Assembly: GCA_963760225.1 (NCBI GenBank)
Contig: CAVXCD010000003.1
Location: forward strand, 682,001-746,000
Length of the DNA: 64,000 nt
Direction: 5' to 3'
DNA from: 13-2-20CM-66-19 sp963760225
GTDB lineage: Bacteria > Pseudomonadota > Gammaproteobacteria > Steroidobacterales > Steroidobacteraceae
The position numbers and the translations under genes are program-made. Below the pieces are notes generated by a model. That model ran no database searches and was not told where the DNA came from. It worked only from the letters and a program-made list of their open reading frames with translations. How positions within the stretch are numbered: position 1 is the stretch's first letter; the number at the start of each line of letters is the position of its first letter. Below, in pieces: positions 8,885 through 20,757 of the stretch.

Positions 8885-10276
8885 GTGAAATTGAAGGAAG
8901 TCTCACTGGCCGACACCGGAGGCCTGTCGCGGCGTCTCGAGGTGGCGGTGCCTGCCACCGAAGTGGACCAGGAGGTGCAGCTGCGGCTGAAGCGCCTGTC
9001 GCGCACCGCGCGCCTGAAGGGCTTTCGCCCGGGCAAGGCGCCGCTGGCGGTGATCAGCAAGCAGTTCGGCGAGCAGGTGCGTGCGGAGGTCGTGAACGAG
9101 CTGATGCGCACTTCGTTCGCACAGGCGGTGAGCGAACACAATCTGCGCCCCGCCGCCGGGCCGCGCATCGAACCGATCGCGCTTGGACCTGCGTCGGACC
9201 TGAAGTACGCCGCGCACTTCGAGGTGCTGCCGGAGATCAAGGTAAACCCGCCCGAAGAGCTCGCGGTGGAGCGGCCATCGGCCACCGTGACCGACGCCGA
9301 CGTCGACGCCATGATCGAGAACATGCGCCAGCAGCGCCCGGTATTCACGCCCGTGGAGCGCCCGGCGCGCGACACTGACAGGGTGCGGCTCGATTACCGG
9401 GCGCTCATCGGCGGCAAGCCCCTCGAAGGTGCGGAGCTGTCCGACGTGCGGGTGGTTCTCGGAACGCGCCAGGCGATGCCGGAGCTGGAAGAGGGCCTGA
9501 AAGGCGTCACGGCAGGCGAACAGCGCACCATCGACGTGGTGTTTCCGCAGAACCACCCGAACCGGCAGGTCGCGGGGCAATCGGCGGAGCTGCATCTCTC
9601 CATAAAGGCAGTCGAGGAACAATCCCTTCCGCAGGTCGACGAGGAATTCTTTCGCGCCTACGGTGTCGAACAGGGCGGTCTGGCGGAGATGCGGGCCGAG
9701 GTGCGCGCCAGTATGGAGCGGGAGCTTGCCGAGGTGATTCGCAGTCGGGTGCGGGTGCAGGTGCTCGATGCACTGTACCGCCATAACAGCGTCGACCTGC
9801 CCCAGGCGCTGGTCGAGCAGCAGGTGCAGCAGCTGCAGATCGATACCGCACGGCGCATGGGCGTGCGTGATATCAATCGCCTGCCGGGGCGCGAGGCGTT
9901 CCTCGAGCCGGCACGCCGTCGGGTGGCGCTCGGACTGCTGGTCGGGCACATCGTTCAGGCGCAGGGCATCACGGTCGACCGCGAGCGCGTGCAGGCGCGC
10001 GTCGCGGAGCTCGTCGAGAGCTCCCCGAACCCCGAGGAGGCGCGCCGCGCCTACCAGCAGAACCCGGAGGCGATGCGGCAGATCGAATCCGCCGTGCTCG
10101 AGGACCAGGTGGTCGCCTGGCTGCTCGAACGCGCGCGCATCACCGAGCGGCCCATGACCTTCGCCGAGCTCACCGGCTTCGGCCGGCATGAGCACGAGCA
10201 CGAGCACGATCACCAGCACGAACCTGAGCCCGCCCCGGGGGGCACACACGAGCAGCAAGAGGCGGACGGCACATGA
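8885..10276 (+). CDS. tig: Trigger factor, ribosome-associated chaperone and peptidyl-prolyl isomerase
   Basis: Binds at the ribosome exit tunnel and assists folding of nascent chains. The 463-residue protein starts at GTG 8885. The N-terminal ribosome-binding domain carries GFRPGKAPLAVI (the GFRxGKxP signature). The FKBP-type domain follows at about residues 155-245, then the helical C-terminal chaperone domain. The last ~35 residues are unusual: a run alternating H and E/D (HEHEHEHDHQHE) and then a Pro/Gly/Glu tail, longer and more His-rich than usual, possibly metal-binding (inference). The stop overlaps the clpP start (ATGA), so the two are translationally coupled. Confidence 0.97.
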   Translation: MKLKEVSLADTGGLSRRLEVAVPATEVDQEVQLRLKRLSRTARLKGFRPGKAPLAVISKQFGEQVRAEVVNELMRTSFAQAVSEHNLRPAAGPRIEPIALGPASDLKYAAHFEVLPEIKVNPPEELAVERPSATVTDADVDAMIENMRQQRPVFTPVERPARDTDRVRLDYRALIGGKPLEGAELSDVRVVLGTRQAMPELEEGLKGVTAGEQRTIDVVFPQNHPNRQVAGQSAELHLSIKAVEEQSLPQVDEEFFRAYGVEQGGLAEMRAEVRASMERELAEVIRSRVRVQVLDALYRHNSVDLPQALVEQQVQQLQIDTARRMGVRDINRLPGREAFLEPARRRVALGLLVGHIVQAQGITVDRERVQARVAELVESSPNPEEARRAYQQNPEAMRQIESAVLEDQVVAWLLERARITERPMTFAELTGFGRHEHEHEHDHQHEPEPAPGGTHEQQEADGT

Positions 10277-10905
10277 ATGAGCGTGGACTGAACCTGGTTC
10301 CCATCGTCGTCGAGCAGACCGCGCGCGGCGAGCGTGCCTACGACATCTACTCGCGCCTTCTCAAGGAGCGGCTGATATTCGTCGTGGGTGCGGTCGATGA
10401 CTACATGGCGAACATCGTGGTCGCACAGATGCTGTTCCTCGAGTCCGAGAACCCGGAGAAGGACATCGCGCTGTACATCAATTCTCCCGGCGGCGTCGTG
10501 AGCGCGGGCCTGGCCATTTACGACACCATGCAGTTCGTGAAGCCCGACGTGAGCACCATCTGCATCGGCCAGGCGGCCAGCATGGGCGCGGTGCTCCTGG
10601 CCGGTGGTACCCGCGGCAAGCGCTACTGCCTGCCGCACGCCCGGGTGATGATTCACCAGCCGCACGGCGGCATGCAGGGCCAGGCGGTGGACATGGAGAT
10701 CCAGGCGAAGGAGATTCTCGAGACGCGCGACCGCCTCAACAAGATCCTGGCCAAGCATACCGGCCAGAGCGTCGAGCGCATCAAGCAGGACACCGACCGC
10801 GACCGTTTCATGGACTGGAACGAGGCGGTGCGCTACGGGCTGATCGACAAGGTGCTGGAGAAGCGCGGCGAGCTGCCGGCGGTGAGTCCGCCGAAGCCGG
10901 CTTGA
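10273..10905 (+). CDS. clpP: ClpP, proteolytic subunit of ATP-dependent Clp protease
   Basis: A serine protease that forms the double-heptamer chamber serving ClpX or ClpA. The length of 210 residues is normal. The catalytic triad is visible: Ser103 in GQAASMGAVLL, His128 in RVMIHQPHGG and Asp177 in TDRDRFM. The oxyanion region SPGGVVSAG is conserved. Start ATG 10273 overlaps the tig stop by four bases. clpX follows 195 bases downstream with its own candidate promoter. Confidence 0.98.
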   Translation: MNERGLNLVPIVVEQTARGERAYDIYSRLLKERLIFVVGAVDDYMANIVVAQMLFLESENPEKDIALYINSPGGVVSAGLAIYDTMQFVKPDVSTICIGQAASMGAVLLAGGTRGKRYCLPHARVMIHQPHGGMQGQAVDMEIQAKEILETRDRLNKILAKHTGQSVERIKQDTDRDRFMDWNEAVRYGLIDKVLEKRGELPAVSPPKPA

Positions 10906-11008
10906 CCGGACCTGAGGGTGCGGGGCAGCGGCGGCATGACAAATGTCAAAGTGGTGAACCGCGTCATACAACTCCCGGCGGTACAAGGACTTAGCTGTGC
11001 ACTGCGTT

Positions 11009-11038
11009 TTGCCTCGCGGCCGGGGGCCGTGCTATAAG
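11009..11038 (+). promoter_or_regulatory. Candidate sigma-70 promoter for clpX
   Basis: TTGCCT (11009-11014) and TATAAG (11033-11038) are 18 bases apart, about 60 bases before the clpX start and downstream of clpP. This would let clpX be expressed separately from tig-clpP. Based on sequence match only. Confidence 0.45.
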
Positions 11039-11100
11039 AAAGTGCGAACGCGCGGTTGTATTTCATTCGTCGCGCGGCACGGAGCTTATGAGGGACACCG

Positions 11101-12420
<1,320 letters not shown>

Positions 12421-12513
12421 GGCGCAAGCCCTGCAGCGCCGGAAGCACCCGAACGCGGTGCGCGCTCAGGTGGCATCGGCCAACGGAACGCGCATCCCGT
12501 GAGGCGCGTCACT

Positions 12514-12541
12514 CTTGAAACGCGCGGCGCAAGCCTCATTT
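12514..12541 (+). promoter_or_regulatory. Candidate sigma-32 (heat-shock) promoter for lon
   Basis: CTTGAA (12514-12519) and CTCATTT (12535-12541) are separated by 15 bases, close to the sigma-32 pattern CTTGAA-N13-17-CCCCATNT. The pair lies about 85 bases before the lon start. lon is a classical heat-shock gene in related bacteria. Confidence 0.5.
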
Positions 12542-12627
12542 CCCGTTACACTACCGTCAAGAGGCGCCATCGGCCGGGGTTTTGACAGACGCTCCGGCCG
12601 CCCAACCGTAAATCCGAGGGTTTGAGC

Positions 12628-15102
<2,475 letters not shown>

Positions 15103-15128
15103 CCGGCGCAGGCTGCCCCGCGGCGGAG

Positions 15129-15231
15129 GGAGTAATATCCGCCGAAATCGCCGCCGAGGGTCGGCGGGGCGCAGCGGGCAAAAGCCACGCCTTTTGCCCG
15201 CGGCCGACGGAGTAATATCTGCCGAAATCGC
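15129..15231. repeat. Two 23-bp direct repeats downstream of lon
   Basis: GGAGTAATATCCGCCGAAAT... occurs at 15129-15151 and again at 15209-15231 with a single C/T difference, 80 bases apart. Hairpins lie within and between the two copies. The arrangement resembles small intergenic repeat elements. Function unknown. Confidence 0.7.
15174..15201. terminator. 11-bp hairpin downstream of lon
   Basis: The arms 15174-15184 (GCGGGCAAAAG) and 15191-15201 pair perfectly around a 6-base loop. The position 70 bases after the lon stop fits a terminator, but no clean T-run follows. Confidence 0.45.
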
Positions 15232-15247
15232 TTCCTGCGATTTCGGC
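15221..15247. terminator. Second hairpin, immediately before tRNA-Val
   Basis: Arms GCCGAAATCGC (15221-15231) and its exact complement (15237-15247) enclose the loop TTCCT. The left arm is the tail of the second 23-bp repeat. It ends 11 bases before the tRNA, so it could terminate lon transcripts or be part of a repeat element. Confidence 0.45.
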
Positions 15248-15258
15248 CCATCTAAGCA

Positions 15259-15334
15259 GGGTGCTTAGCTCAGTTGGTAGAGCGTCGCCCTTACAAGGCG
15301 AATGTCGGCGGTTCGATCCCGTCAGCACCCACCA
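15259..15334 (+). tRNA. tRNA-Val (anticodon UAC), island integration target
   Basis: A 76-base tRNA with acceptor stem GGGTGCT/AGCACCC, D-arm AGCTCAGTTGGTAGAGC, anticodon loop CTTACAA (TAC), T-loop TTCGATC and encoded CCA. Its 3' half (15287 onward) is duplicated exactly at 40272-40323, marking the ends of an integrated island. The complete gene is the copy on the lon side. Confidence 0.96.
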
Positions 15335-15338
15335 ATAA
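15287..15338 (+). repeat. Left attachment-site repeat (attL) of the tRNA-Val island
   Basis: A 52-base segment covering the anticodon loop to four bases past the tRNA 3' end. It is identical to 40272-40323. The copies diverge at the next base on either side. Exact duplication of a tRNA 3' end is the classical footprint of tyrosine-recombinase integration. Confidence 0.88.
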
Positions 15339-15359
15339 TCACGGGCGCCGTAAAAAACA

Positions 15360-15382
15360 TTTGTGTCTACTTTTGTGTCTAC
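15360..15382 (+). repeat. Tandem 11-bp repeat next to attL, possible integrase arm site
   Basis: TTTGTGTCTAC occurs at 15360-15370 and 15372-15382. Short tandem repeats just inside an attachment site are typical of integrase arm-binding sites. A different tandem pair (TGCGGGACT) lies near the right end at 40118-40137. Role inferred from position. Confidence 0.35.
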
Positions 15383-15405
15383 CTACCGCCTCGAGTGCGA
15401 TTGGC

Positions 15406-15881
15406 TCAGGGTAGCTTCGGAAGACCCGTGGTATCCGGGGCGCCTGGGGCGGCGAGAACTTTTCCCAACCAGGTGAGAATCGGGGTCTCCGTTTCGGTTG
15501 CGGCGTGCTCGAGCGTTTGATTCTGAAGGCCGACGCCGCGCAGCTCGACGGGGCCGCCCTCGTTCAGAAGTTGTAGAGCGCGTTGTGTCTCAATATTACC
15601 GCGCGGCTACACGCGACCGCCGCTTTCCCGTCCAGCACGGCACGTTGAAAAAGTGGTACCCAGCGCCCGCCGCTTCCGTTGGTGCCGCCTTGAAACAACT
15701 TGCGAAAATATTCCGTCAGCTTCTCACCAACGCCCTCCCTCGGCACGAGCTTGACCTGACCGAGCTCCTGAAAGGATGTGAGCTCCACCCGATCCGTTGG
15801 GAAACCGTCTTTGACCAAGCGGGTACGAACCCCTTCGGCGGTGGCGTGATCATTGAACACTGCTGCAAGTACTGCACTCAT
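15406..15881 (-). pseudogene. Small stress-type protein of unknown function, frameshifted
   Basis: From ATG 15881 the protein reads MSAVLAAVFNDHATAEGVR, then FPTDRVELTSFQELGQVKL and a region ending DGKAAVA. At about 15608-15612 one base is missing. After that the neighbouring frame continues with PRGNIETQRALQLLNEGG and VELRGVGLQNQTLEH, and stops at TGA 15406-15408. The restored length is 159 codons including the stop. It resembles small predicted cytoplasmic proteins often found beside stress genes (glycine-zipper/YflT-like), but I cannot give a biochemical role. It is the first gene inside the island's left end, pointing toward the tRNA. Sequencing error is possible. Confidence 0.65.
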
Positions 15882-16130
15882 GGACGACAGCCTCCTTCGA
15901 GATGGTCCAACAAACAACGTGCCCCGTCTGCGGCGCGCCCAAGAATGTCGTAGAGCCCACGGGTTGCCCGCGTGCCCCAGCGGAGCCGAGACGCAGGCGG
16001 GTTCCTCGTGGCCCCGATCACTTCGACAGGTGGTCCGCCACTACGCTTTGCGAGATATCCTCAATGGCGCGGTATTCCAGCGCGGCGCTCCCAAGGAGAT
16101 ACCTCAGTTGTGTATGGCGTTCTCGACCGT

Positions 16131-17519
16131 CTAGGCGGCAGCTTTTTCGATGGGAACGGACGGCTGATCTGAGAGCTCTTCGAGACTTTTGCCTTTTGTC
16201 TCTGGCAGCAGGAGGATTGTGACGATCAGTCCCAGGACACTGACGATGGCGGCCGCGCCCTCCGCAGCAGGCAGACCATGCCAATCCATAAAGAACGGAA
16301 AGGTAAATACGCCGACAAAGCCACCAATCTTGCCCATGGCCGCAGCAATACCGTGACCGGTGGTTCGAACTTTTACAGGAAAGATCTCCGAAGGATAGAC
16401 GAAGGTCGTGGCATTCGGACCGAACTCAGTGAAAAAGTAGCTGGAGCCATAGATGATGAGAAAGGGGTAGATCATCTTCTCAACGTTGGGAATGAGGGCG
16501 AGCAGGCCAAAGCTCACTGCCATCATGGCGAAGCCCAGGACCTGGATAGTCTTGCGCCCAAGCCTATCCATCGTCAGCGCGGCGACCGCATAGCCGGGGG
16601 CCGCGAAGATAGCAAAAATGCCGAGTTGCGTAAGGGTCTTTTGCAAGATCGTGTGGTCGCTACCAAGGGCTGAGAGCACGAGTGGGCTCGAGACAGTGTT
16701 GCCATAGTAAGCAAAATCCATCAGAAACCAGGCAGCACTTGCACCGACTAGGAGGGACAACATTCTTTTGTTGTCGACCAAGCGGTGAAAGCCATCCCAG
16801 AAAGAGACCGAGTGGGTCTTCTTGTCAAAATGCGCCGACTTCTTGAGTTTACCGCGGCCGTCCTCTTCATGACCTGCAGCTTTGAGAAAGCGCGGCGTCT
16901 CTTTGAGGTGACGACGCGCACTGTATACGGCAAGGGCCGGCACCGCGCCGAAGGAGATCAGAACACGCCAGATAATGTCATGCGAGAGGTGAGTGGTGAG
17001 TAGAGCGGCAGCGAGAAGAGGACCGAGCATCAGTCCGGCGGCTTGCATCGCGAAAACCAGTGTGACGAGCATTCCGCGATGAGCCTTTCCGGCGTACTCA
17101 CTCATTATGGTGGCGGAGACAGGATAGTCGCCACCGATACCGATGCCGAGAATGAAACGAAAGCCGATGAGCCACCAAATATTGGGCGAGAAGGCGCAGG
17201 CGATTGCCCCCGCAGCGAGAATCAGCACTTCGAGACCGTAAATTCTCTTGCGGCCGAGCATGTCCGCGATCCGACCAAAGAGCAGCGCACCAATGGCTGC
17301 GGCAAGCAAAGCCGTGGACTCGACTAGGCCCTCTTCGACTTTAGCCACGTGCCACATGGGTTTAAGCAGCGCCATGACGACGCCGATGATGAAAAGATCA
17401 TAGGCATCGGTGAAGAAGCCCATGCCCGAGATGAGCATGATCTTCCAATGCTCTTTGGAGATCCCTGCATTATCCATTTCGGCAAAGTCGTTTTGCCTGG
17501 TGCCGACACACGTGTCCAT
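16131..17519 (-). CDS. MFS transporter of the phosphate:proton symporter (PHS) type
   Basis: A 462-residue inner-membrane carrier with about 12 predicted helices. The motif GIGIGGDYPVSATIMSEYA is characteristic of Pho84-like phosphate:H+ symporters. The loop-2 motif GRIADMLGRKRIY and its repeat DRLGRKTIQ are standard MFS features. A central hydrophilic loop (about residues 210-255) and the C-terminal LLPETKGKSLEELS are also family-typical. ATG 17519 has GAGGT seven bases upstream. It stands alone on the minus strand near the island's left end. Together with the PPK2 gene at 24903 it suggests phosphate and polyphosphate handling (inference). Aromatic-acid carriers are a less likely alternative. 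Confidence 0.85.
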   Translation of the reverse strand: MDTCVGTRQNDFAEMDNAGISKEHWKIMLISGMGFFTDAYDLFIIGVVMALLKPMWHVAKVEEGLVESTALLAAAIGALLFGRIADMLGRKRIYGLEVLILAAGAIACAFSPNIWWLIGFRFILGIGIGGDYPVSATIMSEYAGKAHRGMLVTLVFAMQAAGLMLGPLLAAALLTTHLSHDIIWRVLISFGAVPALAVYSARRHLKETPRFLKAAGHEEDGRGKLKKSAHFDKKTHSVSFWDGFHRLVDNKRMLSLLVGASAAWFLMDFAYYGNTVSSPLVLSALGSDHTILQKTLTQLGIFAIFAAPGYAVAALTMDRLGRKTIQVLGFAMMAVSFGLLALIPNVEKMIYPFLIIYGSSYFFTEFGPNATTFVYPSEIFPVKVRTTGHGIAAAMGKIGGFVGVFTFPFFMDWHGLPAAEGAAAIVSVLGLIVTILLLPETKGKSLEELSDQPSVPIEKAAA

Positions 17520-17894
17520 GGCGTTTACCTCGGGCTAAGCGTAATGCTTGCTTGCGTTAACCTCGTATAGCGCCGCCTGAAAATGGGGAGGAGGGCGGCA
17601 TAGGAAGCTGGAGGGGCTTTGCATGCAGACAGGTCGTACGGCAGCGGACAGAGCCGCATTTCATCCTTAATTAGGGACGTGCATTGATATCGGCCGCGTT
17701 ACAGTTTGTTGACAGGTTGGTTACATTGCACGCCCATTGACCGGGCGCATACGGGAGGACCTCAAGGCTTGGAAGCAGGAGCGTACGGCTACGGGAAAGA
17801 TCGGCGGCGGCGGGTCGTGTGCAGCTCGACTCGATCGCAAGCACGCAGAGTTTGCCTGTGGCGCTGATGCGTTGCGGGCAGATGATTCTGCGGT
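17520..17894. other. Intergenic stretch without a recognised gene
   Basis: About 375 bases between the leftward transporter and the decayed gene copy at 17895. The transporter promoter should lie here. I found no conserved frame or RNA structure. Confidence 0.4.
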
Positions 17895-18395
17895 TCCCCT
17901 GCAATGGATCCTTGTTGCCACTGTTGTGGACATCGCGTTGCTTGCGCTCGGCGGTATGATTTTTCTCCCGAAAGAAAAAGCAATCCGCAAGGCTTCAGCA
18001 ACGGTTCGGTCCGGAATACACCCGAACTATTGGTGAACTTGGAGGGCGAACAAAGGCCGAAGCGGAGCTCAAGGCCCGCGAAAAGCGCGTTGAGGACCTC
18101 ACTATCACGCCATTGGCGCCTGCTGAGGCCGCCAGGTTCAGTCAGGCCTGGAACGCTTTGCAGGCCCGTTTCGTCGATAACCTCAAAGGGGTCGTCGTCT
18201 AGGCGGATCAGTTGGTCCGTGAGTTGATGCTTAAGCGTGGCTACCCGATGGGGGATTTCGAGCGCCGTGCGGCCGATATCTCAGTCGACCACCCTACCGT
18301 CGTGGAGCATTACCGGGCGCCGCAGGCGATCGCGGCGCGCGATGAGCACGGCGAAGCCGCGGCGAGCGCGGCGATGCCGACCTCAACTACAGATG
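17895..18395 (+). pseudogene. Decayed copy of the membrane-anchored gene at 34864
   Basis: This stretch aligns along its length with 34872-35350 at high nucleotide identity by eye, including the segments encoding KQSARLQQRFG, ELKAREKRVE and FERRAADISVDHPTVVEHYRA. It has lost the start region, has frame changes in the first 150 bases and carries an in-frame TAG at 18200-18202 where the intact copy has CAG. The 3' end diverges after about 18360 and runs into a 41-bp repeat at 18412. It is a duplicated and inactivated paralogue, showing internal duplication within the island. Little chance of function. Confidence 0.85.
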
Positions 18396-18411
18396 TTACA
18401 CAGCGTTTGTT

Positions 18412-18452
18412 GGGCCGTAGAAGGTGAGAGCGGGGCTGCAGGATCACGTCGC
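18412..18452 (+). repeat. 41-bp dispersed repeat, copy 1
   Basis: Matches 23799-23839 at 39 of 41 positions (core AAGGTGAGAGCGG). Here it follows the decayed gene; in copy 2 it supplies the last codons of a PRC-barrel gene. Both copies are followed by loosely similar sequence (CCTTATAG, then a G-rich run and TCGCTC). Confidence 0.75.
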
Positions 18453-18469
18453 GAGATTTCGGCGGGTCC

Positions 18470-19282
18470 TTATAGCGATTCCGGGGGTTTGTCATCGCTC
18501 GTGACGTGACCCTGCGCAGCCAATGTTCCGGCGGCGGTCGCTTTGCCTTTCAGTACCCACTCAAAGCCCACAGCGATCATTGCACCCAACAAGGGGCCCA
18601 CAGCGTAGATCCAGGTAGTCATCAGATTGCCGCGGATCAGATCGGGGGCAAATGAGCGAACCGGATTCATCGATGCGCCGCTGATCGGTGCCGCCCAAAG
18701 GCCGGCCAGGGCGATATAACCGCCGACCGCTAGAGCGCCATTGGAACCGACATTACGGGCCCCCGAAGCGGTACCCAGAATCGTGCTGACCAAGCCGGCC
18801 GTCAATAAGACTTCGAAGACGAGCGCCTGAAGATCGGTCACGCCCGGACCCGGCGTCGTAGCGCCGAGTGATCCGATTGTGCCGAACATCGATCGCAAGA
18901 AGGCCGTGGCGGCGATGCCTCCGACGACCTGCGCTCCGATATAGCCGGGCACCCGGCCCCAAGGAAAATTGCGCCGCGCAGCGAAGGCCAATGTGACCGC
19001 CGGATTCAAATGGGCGCCTCCGACGGCCCCCATGAAATAGATGATCGCCATGACCATCAAGCCCGGTGCAACTACCTTCATGCTCAGACTTATCGCGCCG
19101 CCGCTTTGGGCAGCGACAACCCCGGCACCGGCCGCAACGACGACGAGGAGAAATGTGCCCCAGGCTTCTGCGAAAACGCGCCGCCATTCGTATGCGGATT
19201 CCAGAAAATCTGGCGCTGCAGAGCCGTGCAACATACGCCGCTCCGGTGTCGATTCGATTCGTTCAGCGTGAGCGGTTGACAT
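18470..19282 (-). CDS. Aquaporin / MIP-family channel
   Basis: A water (or small neutral solute) channel of the inner membrane, 270 residues. The two pore signatures are HLNPAVTLAFA and ASMNPVRSFAPDL; the second box is NPV rather than NPA, a change seen in some MIP proteins. Six hydrophobic helices are visible with a hydrophilic N-terminal extension of about 30 residues. I chose ATG 19282 because it is preceded by AGGGGGC; the frame remains open upstream to 19363. The RSFAPDL segment fits orthodox aquaporins (AqpZ-like or plant-NIP-like) better than glycerol facilitators. It forms part of a minus-strand stress cluster. Confidence 0.88.
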   Translation of the reverse strand: MSTAHAERIESTPERRMLHGSAAPDFLESAYEWRRVFAEAWGTFLLVVVAAGAGVVAAQSGGAISLSMKVVAPGLMVMAIIYFMGAVGGAHLNPAVTLAFAARRNFPWGRVPGYIGAQVVGGIAATAFLRSMFGTIGSLGATTPGPGVTDLQALVFEVLLTAGLVSTILGTASGARNVGSNGALAVGGYIALAGLWAAPISGASMNPVRSFAPDLIRGNLMTTWIYAVGPLLGAMIAVGFEWVLKGKATAAGTLAAQGHVTSDDKPPESL

Positions 19283-19447
19283 GATTGCCCCCTGGCAGGA
19301 TGTTGAAAAGCGTCTAATCGAGCACGTGTTTTCGCCAGTTTTCGCCGTGTTGGCAACGAACATTCAAGCACTTACCGCGAGAGATTGGATGAAATTGACC
19401 ACGCAAAGTCCTATTTCAACATGCTAGAAATGACGAAGTCCGGCCGA

Positions 19448-19816
19448 TCAGACGATCTTGCAGGGAATCATGGCATCCTCGTCGAATGTGTAAACCGCGC
19501 ATAGGCGGTGGTAGCCGTCGGCGATAATGACCTTGCCATGGTGTCTGTCCCTGCACAGCAAGAGCGGAGATAATGATTTGTTAAGGATGATTCGAGTTCG
19601 ATCTTTTTCCACGTGACTATTGCTGACACCAAGCAGCGACAGCCCGGATGCTCTGAAAATATCTTTCGCAGCAAATTCTGCCATCTTGGCACGTTCCAAT
19701 TTGTCGGCAAGATTCTTTGCCGCGCGTGGTTCGAAAGTCACGCTCAGATATAATTGAGCTGCGGCATAATCGTGCTTCTGCGGTTTGCTGAGCCATTTGA
19801 TCTTCGTTTTCTTCAT
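19448..19816 (-). CDS. Small ParB/Srx-like protein of unknown function, 122 aa
   Basis: Reads MKKTKIKWLSKPQKHDYAAA and ends with GKVIIADGYHRLCAVYTF and PCKIV. The GYHR segment after a beta strand recalls the ParB/sulfiredoxin nucleotide-binding fold, and SGLSLLGVSNSHVEKDR looks like a conserved core. I prefer ATG 19816; a TTG at 19879 would extend it by 21 residues without a clear ribosome site. Homologues, as I recall them, are conserved hypothetical proteins in proteobacteria. No biochemical role is known. It lies between the aquaporin and BON genes on the same strand. Confidence 0.65.
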   Translation of the reverse strand: MKKTKIKWLSKPQKHDYAAAQLYLSVTFEPRAAKNLADKLERAKMAEFAAKDIFRASGLSLLGVSNSHVEKDRTRIILNKSLSPLLLCRDRHHGKVIIADGYHRLCAVYTFDEDAMIPCKIV

Positions 19817-20188
19817 AATCGTTCTATCAAGGCCGCTTTCATTTCCCACCTCGATAAGCGTCTCTGATATTGTTTCCAAGCCTCTACAGAAAGCGGCTTC
19901 CCAGGCTGTCCTTGGCCGCGTTAGTAGGCAGTCCGAGATTCCTGCGGTTGGCGCATTGGGAGCTCCGCGACACTGTAGTCCGTTGCTACGCGCGTGAAGT
20001 GGCAGCCTAGTGGCCCGCTGAGGCCGCTCTGGCGGCGGGTCGGCGCGTGCCGCAATCTCTCAGCGCCGGCCTGCTAGAATCAGCTCAGCTGTGAGAAATC
20101 CGGGCTGGGAAAGCCCGCGGTCGCCTGACGCACCACGCGTAGTGCGTGGTGCGATCAGGGCACACACATGCGGCTCAAACCGTAAACC
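19817..20188. other. Intergenic stretch with one strong hairpin
   Basis: About 370 bases without a gene. At 20129-20153 the arms CGCACCACGC and GCGTGGTGCG pair perfectly around GTAGT, extended by CTGA/TCAG. It is just downstream of the BON gene and is a plausible terminator for it. Confidence 0.45.
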
Positions 20189-20521
20189 TCACCCGGCATC
20201 CTTGACGGTAATGTGGCTGTGGACCGCCTTGACGTGCTCGGTCGCACGCGCGATGGACACGGCTTTGTCTGCCGCCGCTTGACTACTGGCGGTGCCACTT
20301 AGCCATACGACGCCATCCTTGTCCGTCTCGACATGAATGCGATCCAGGCTCGCCAGATGTTGCGCGGCCAGCTTGGTCTTGATTAGGGTCGTGGTTGCCG
20401 AATCTGCTGCGAGGGCCACCGGGTGTGAGCTGTCTGCAGAGGAGTCTTGGGCCACGACGACTGCGGCGGGTGCGAGCAACGTGCCGAAGAGCACGCAGGT
20501 CGTTGCGATAATTGTCTTCAT
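20189..20521 (-). CDS. Periplasmic BON-domain protein (OsmY-like)
   Basis: 110 residues with a signal peptide (MKTIIATTCVLFGTLLAPAAVVVAQ) and one BON domain from about residue 40: TTLIKTKLAAQHLASLDRIHVET, GVVWLSGTASSQAAADKA, VKAVHSHITVKD. BON domains bind membranes or polysaccharide, and single-domain forms are often induced by osmotic or envelope stress. A hairpin follows the stop at about 20129-20153. It shares the minus strand with the aquaporin and a Crp/Fnr gene, although gaps of over 200 bases suggest separate promoters. Confidence 0.85.
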   Translation of the reverse strand: MKTIIATTCVLFGTLLAPAAVVVAQDSSADSSHPVALAADSATTTLIKTKLAAQHLASLDRIHVETDKDGVVWLSGTASSQAAADKAVSIARATEHVKAVHSHITVKDAG

Positions 20522-20672
20522 GATCTTTGCCTTAGGTGGTGAACGGCCACGATGATCCAGCTCGCTTGGGTTGTTTTCCGTTCGCTATCACACCAAGCGA
20601 CAGTTGTCGTAGTCCTTACTGAGTCAAACGACAGTCAGGATGACTGCTGCCTCGAGTCGACTGATCCAGCGA

Positions 20673-20703
20673 CGGAAGGCAGCCTTTAGCGGTGACCGTG
20701 AGT
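20673..20703 (+). repeat. 31-bp dispersed repeat, copy 1
   Basis: CGGAAGGCAGCCTTT... matches 22908-22938 at 29 of 31 positions, in the same orientation. Copy 1 is downstream of the Crp/Fnr gene; copy 2 is between the EF-hand and PRC-barrel genes. Confidence 0.6.
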
Positions 20704-20757
20704 ACGTTGCCGAAGGTTGCGCCCACGGGAGGAGTTCAGATGCACACAGCGGCGGAC

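Noticed and set aside
12622..12627. TTG start for lon
   Set aside because: Only one base from the ribosome site; GTG 12628 has normal spacing.
15902..16222. Open frame starting with a zinc-ribbon-like CPVCGAPK
   Set aside because: Only the first ~20 residues look protein-like; the rest is shadow sequence overlapping the transporter gene end.
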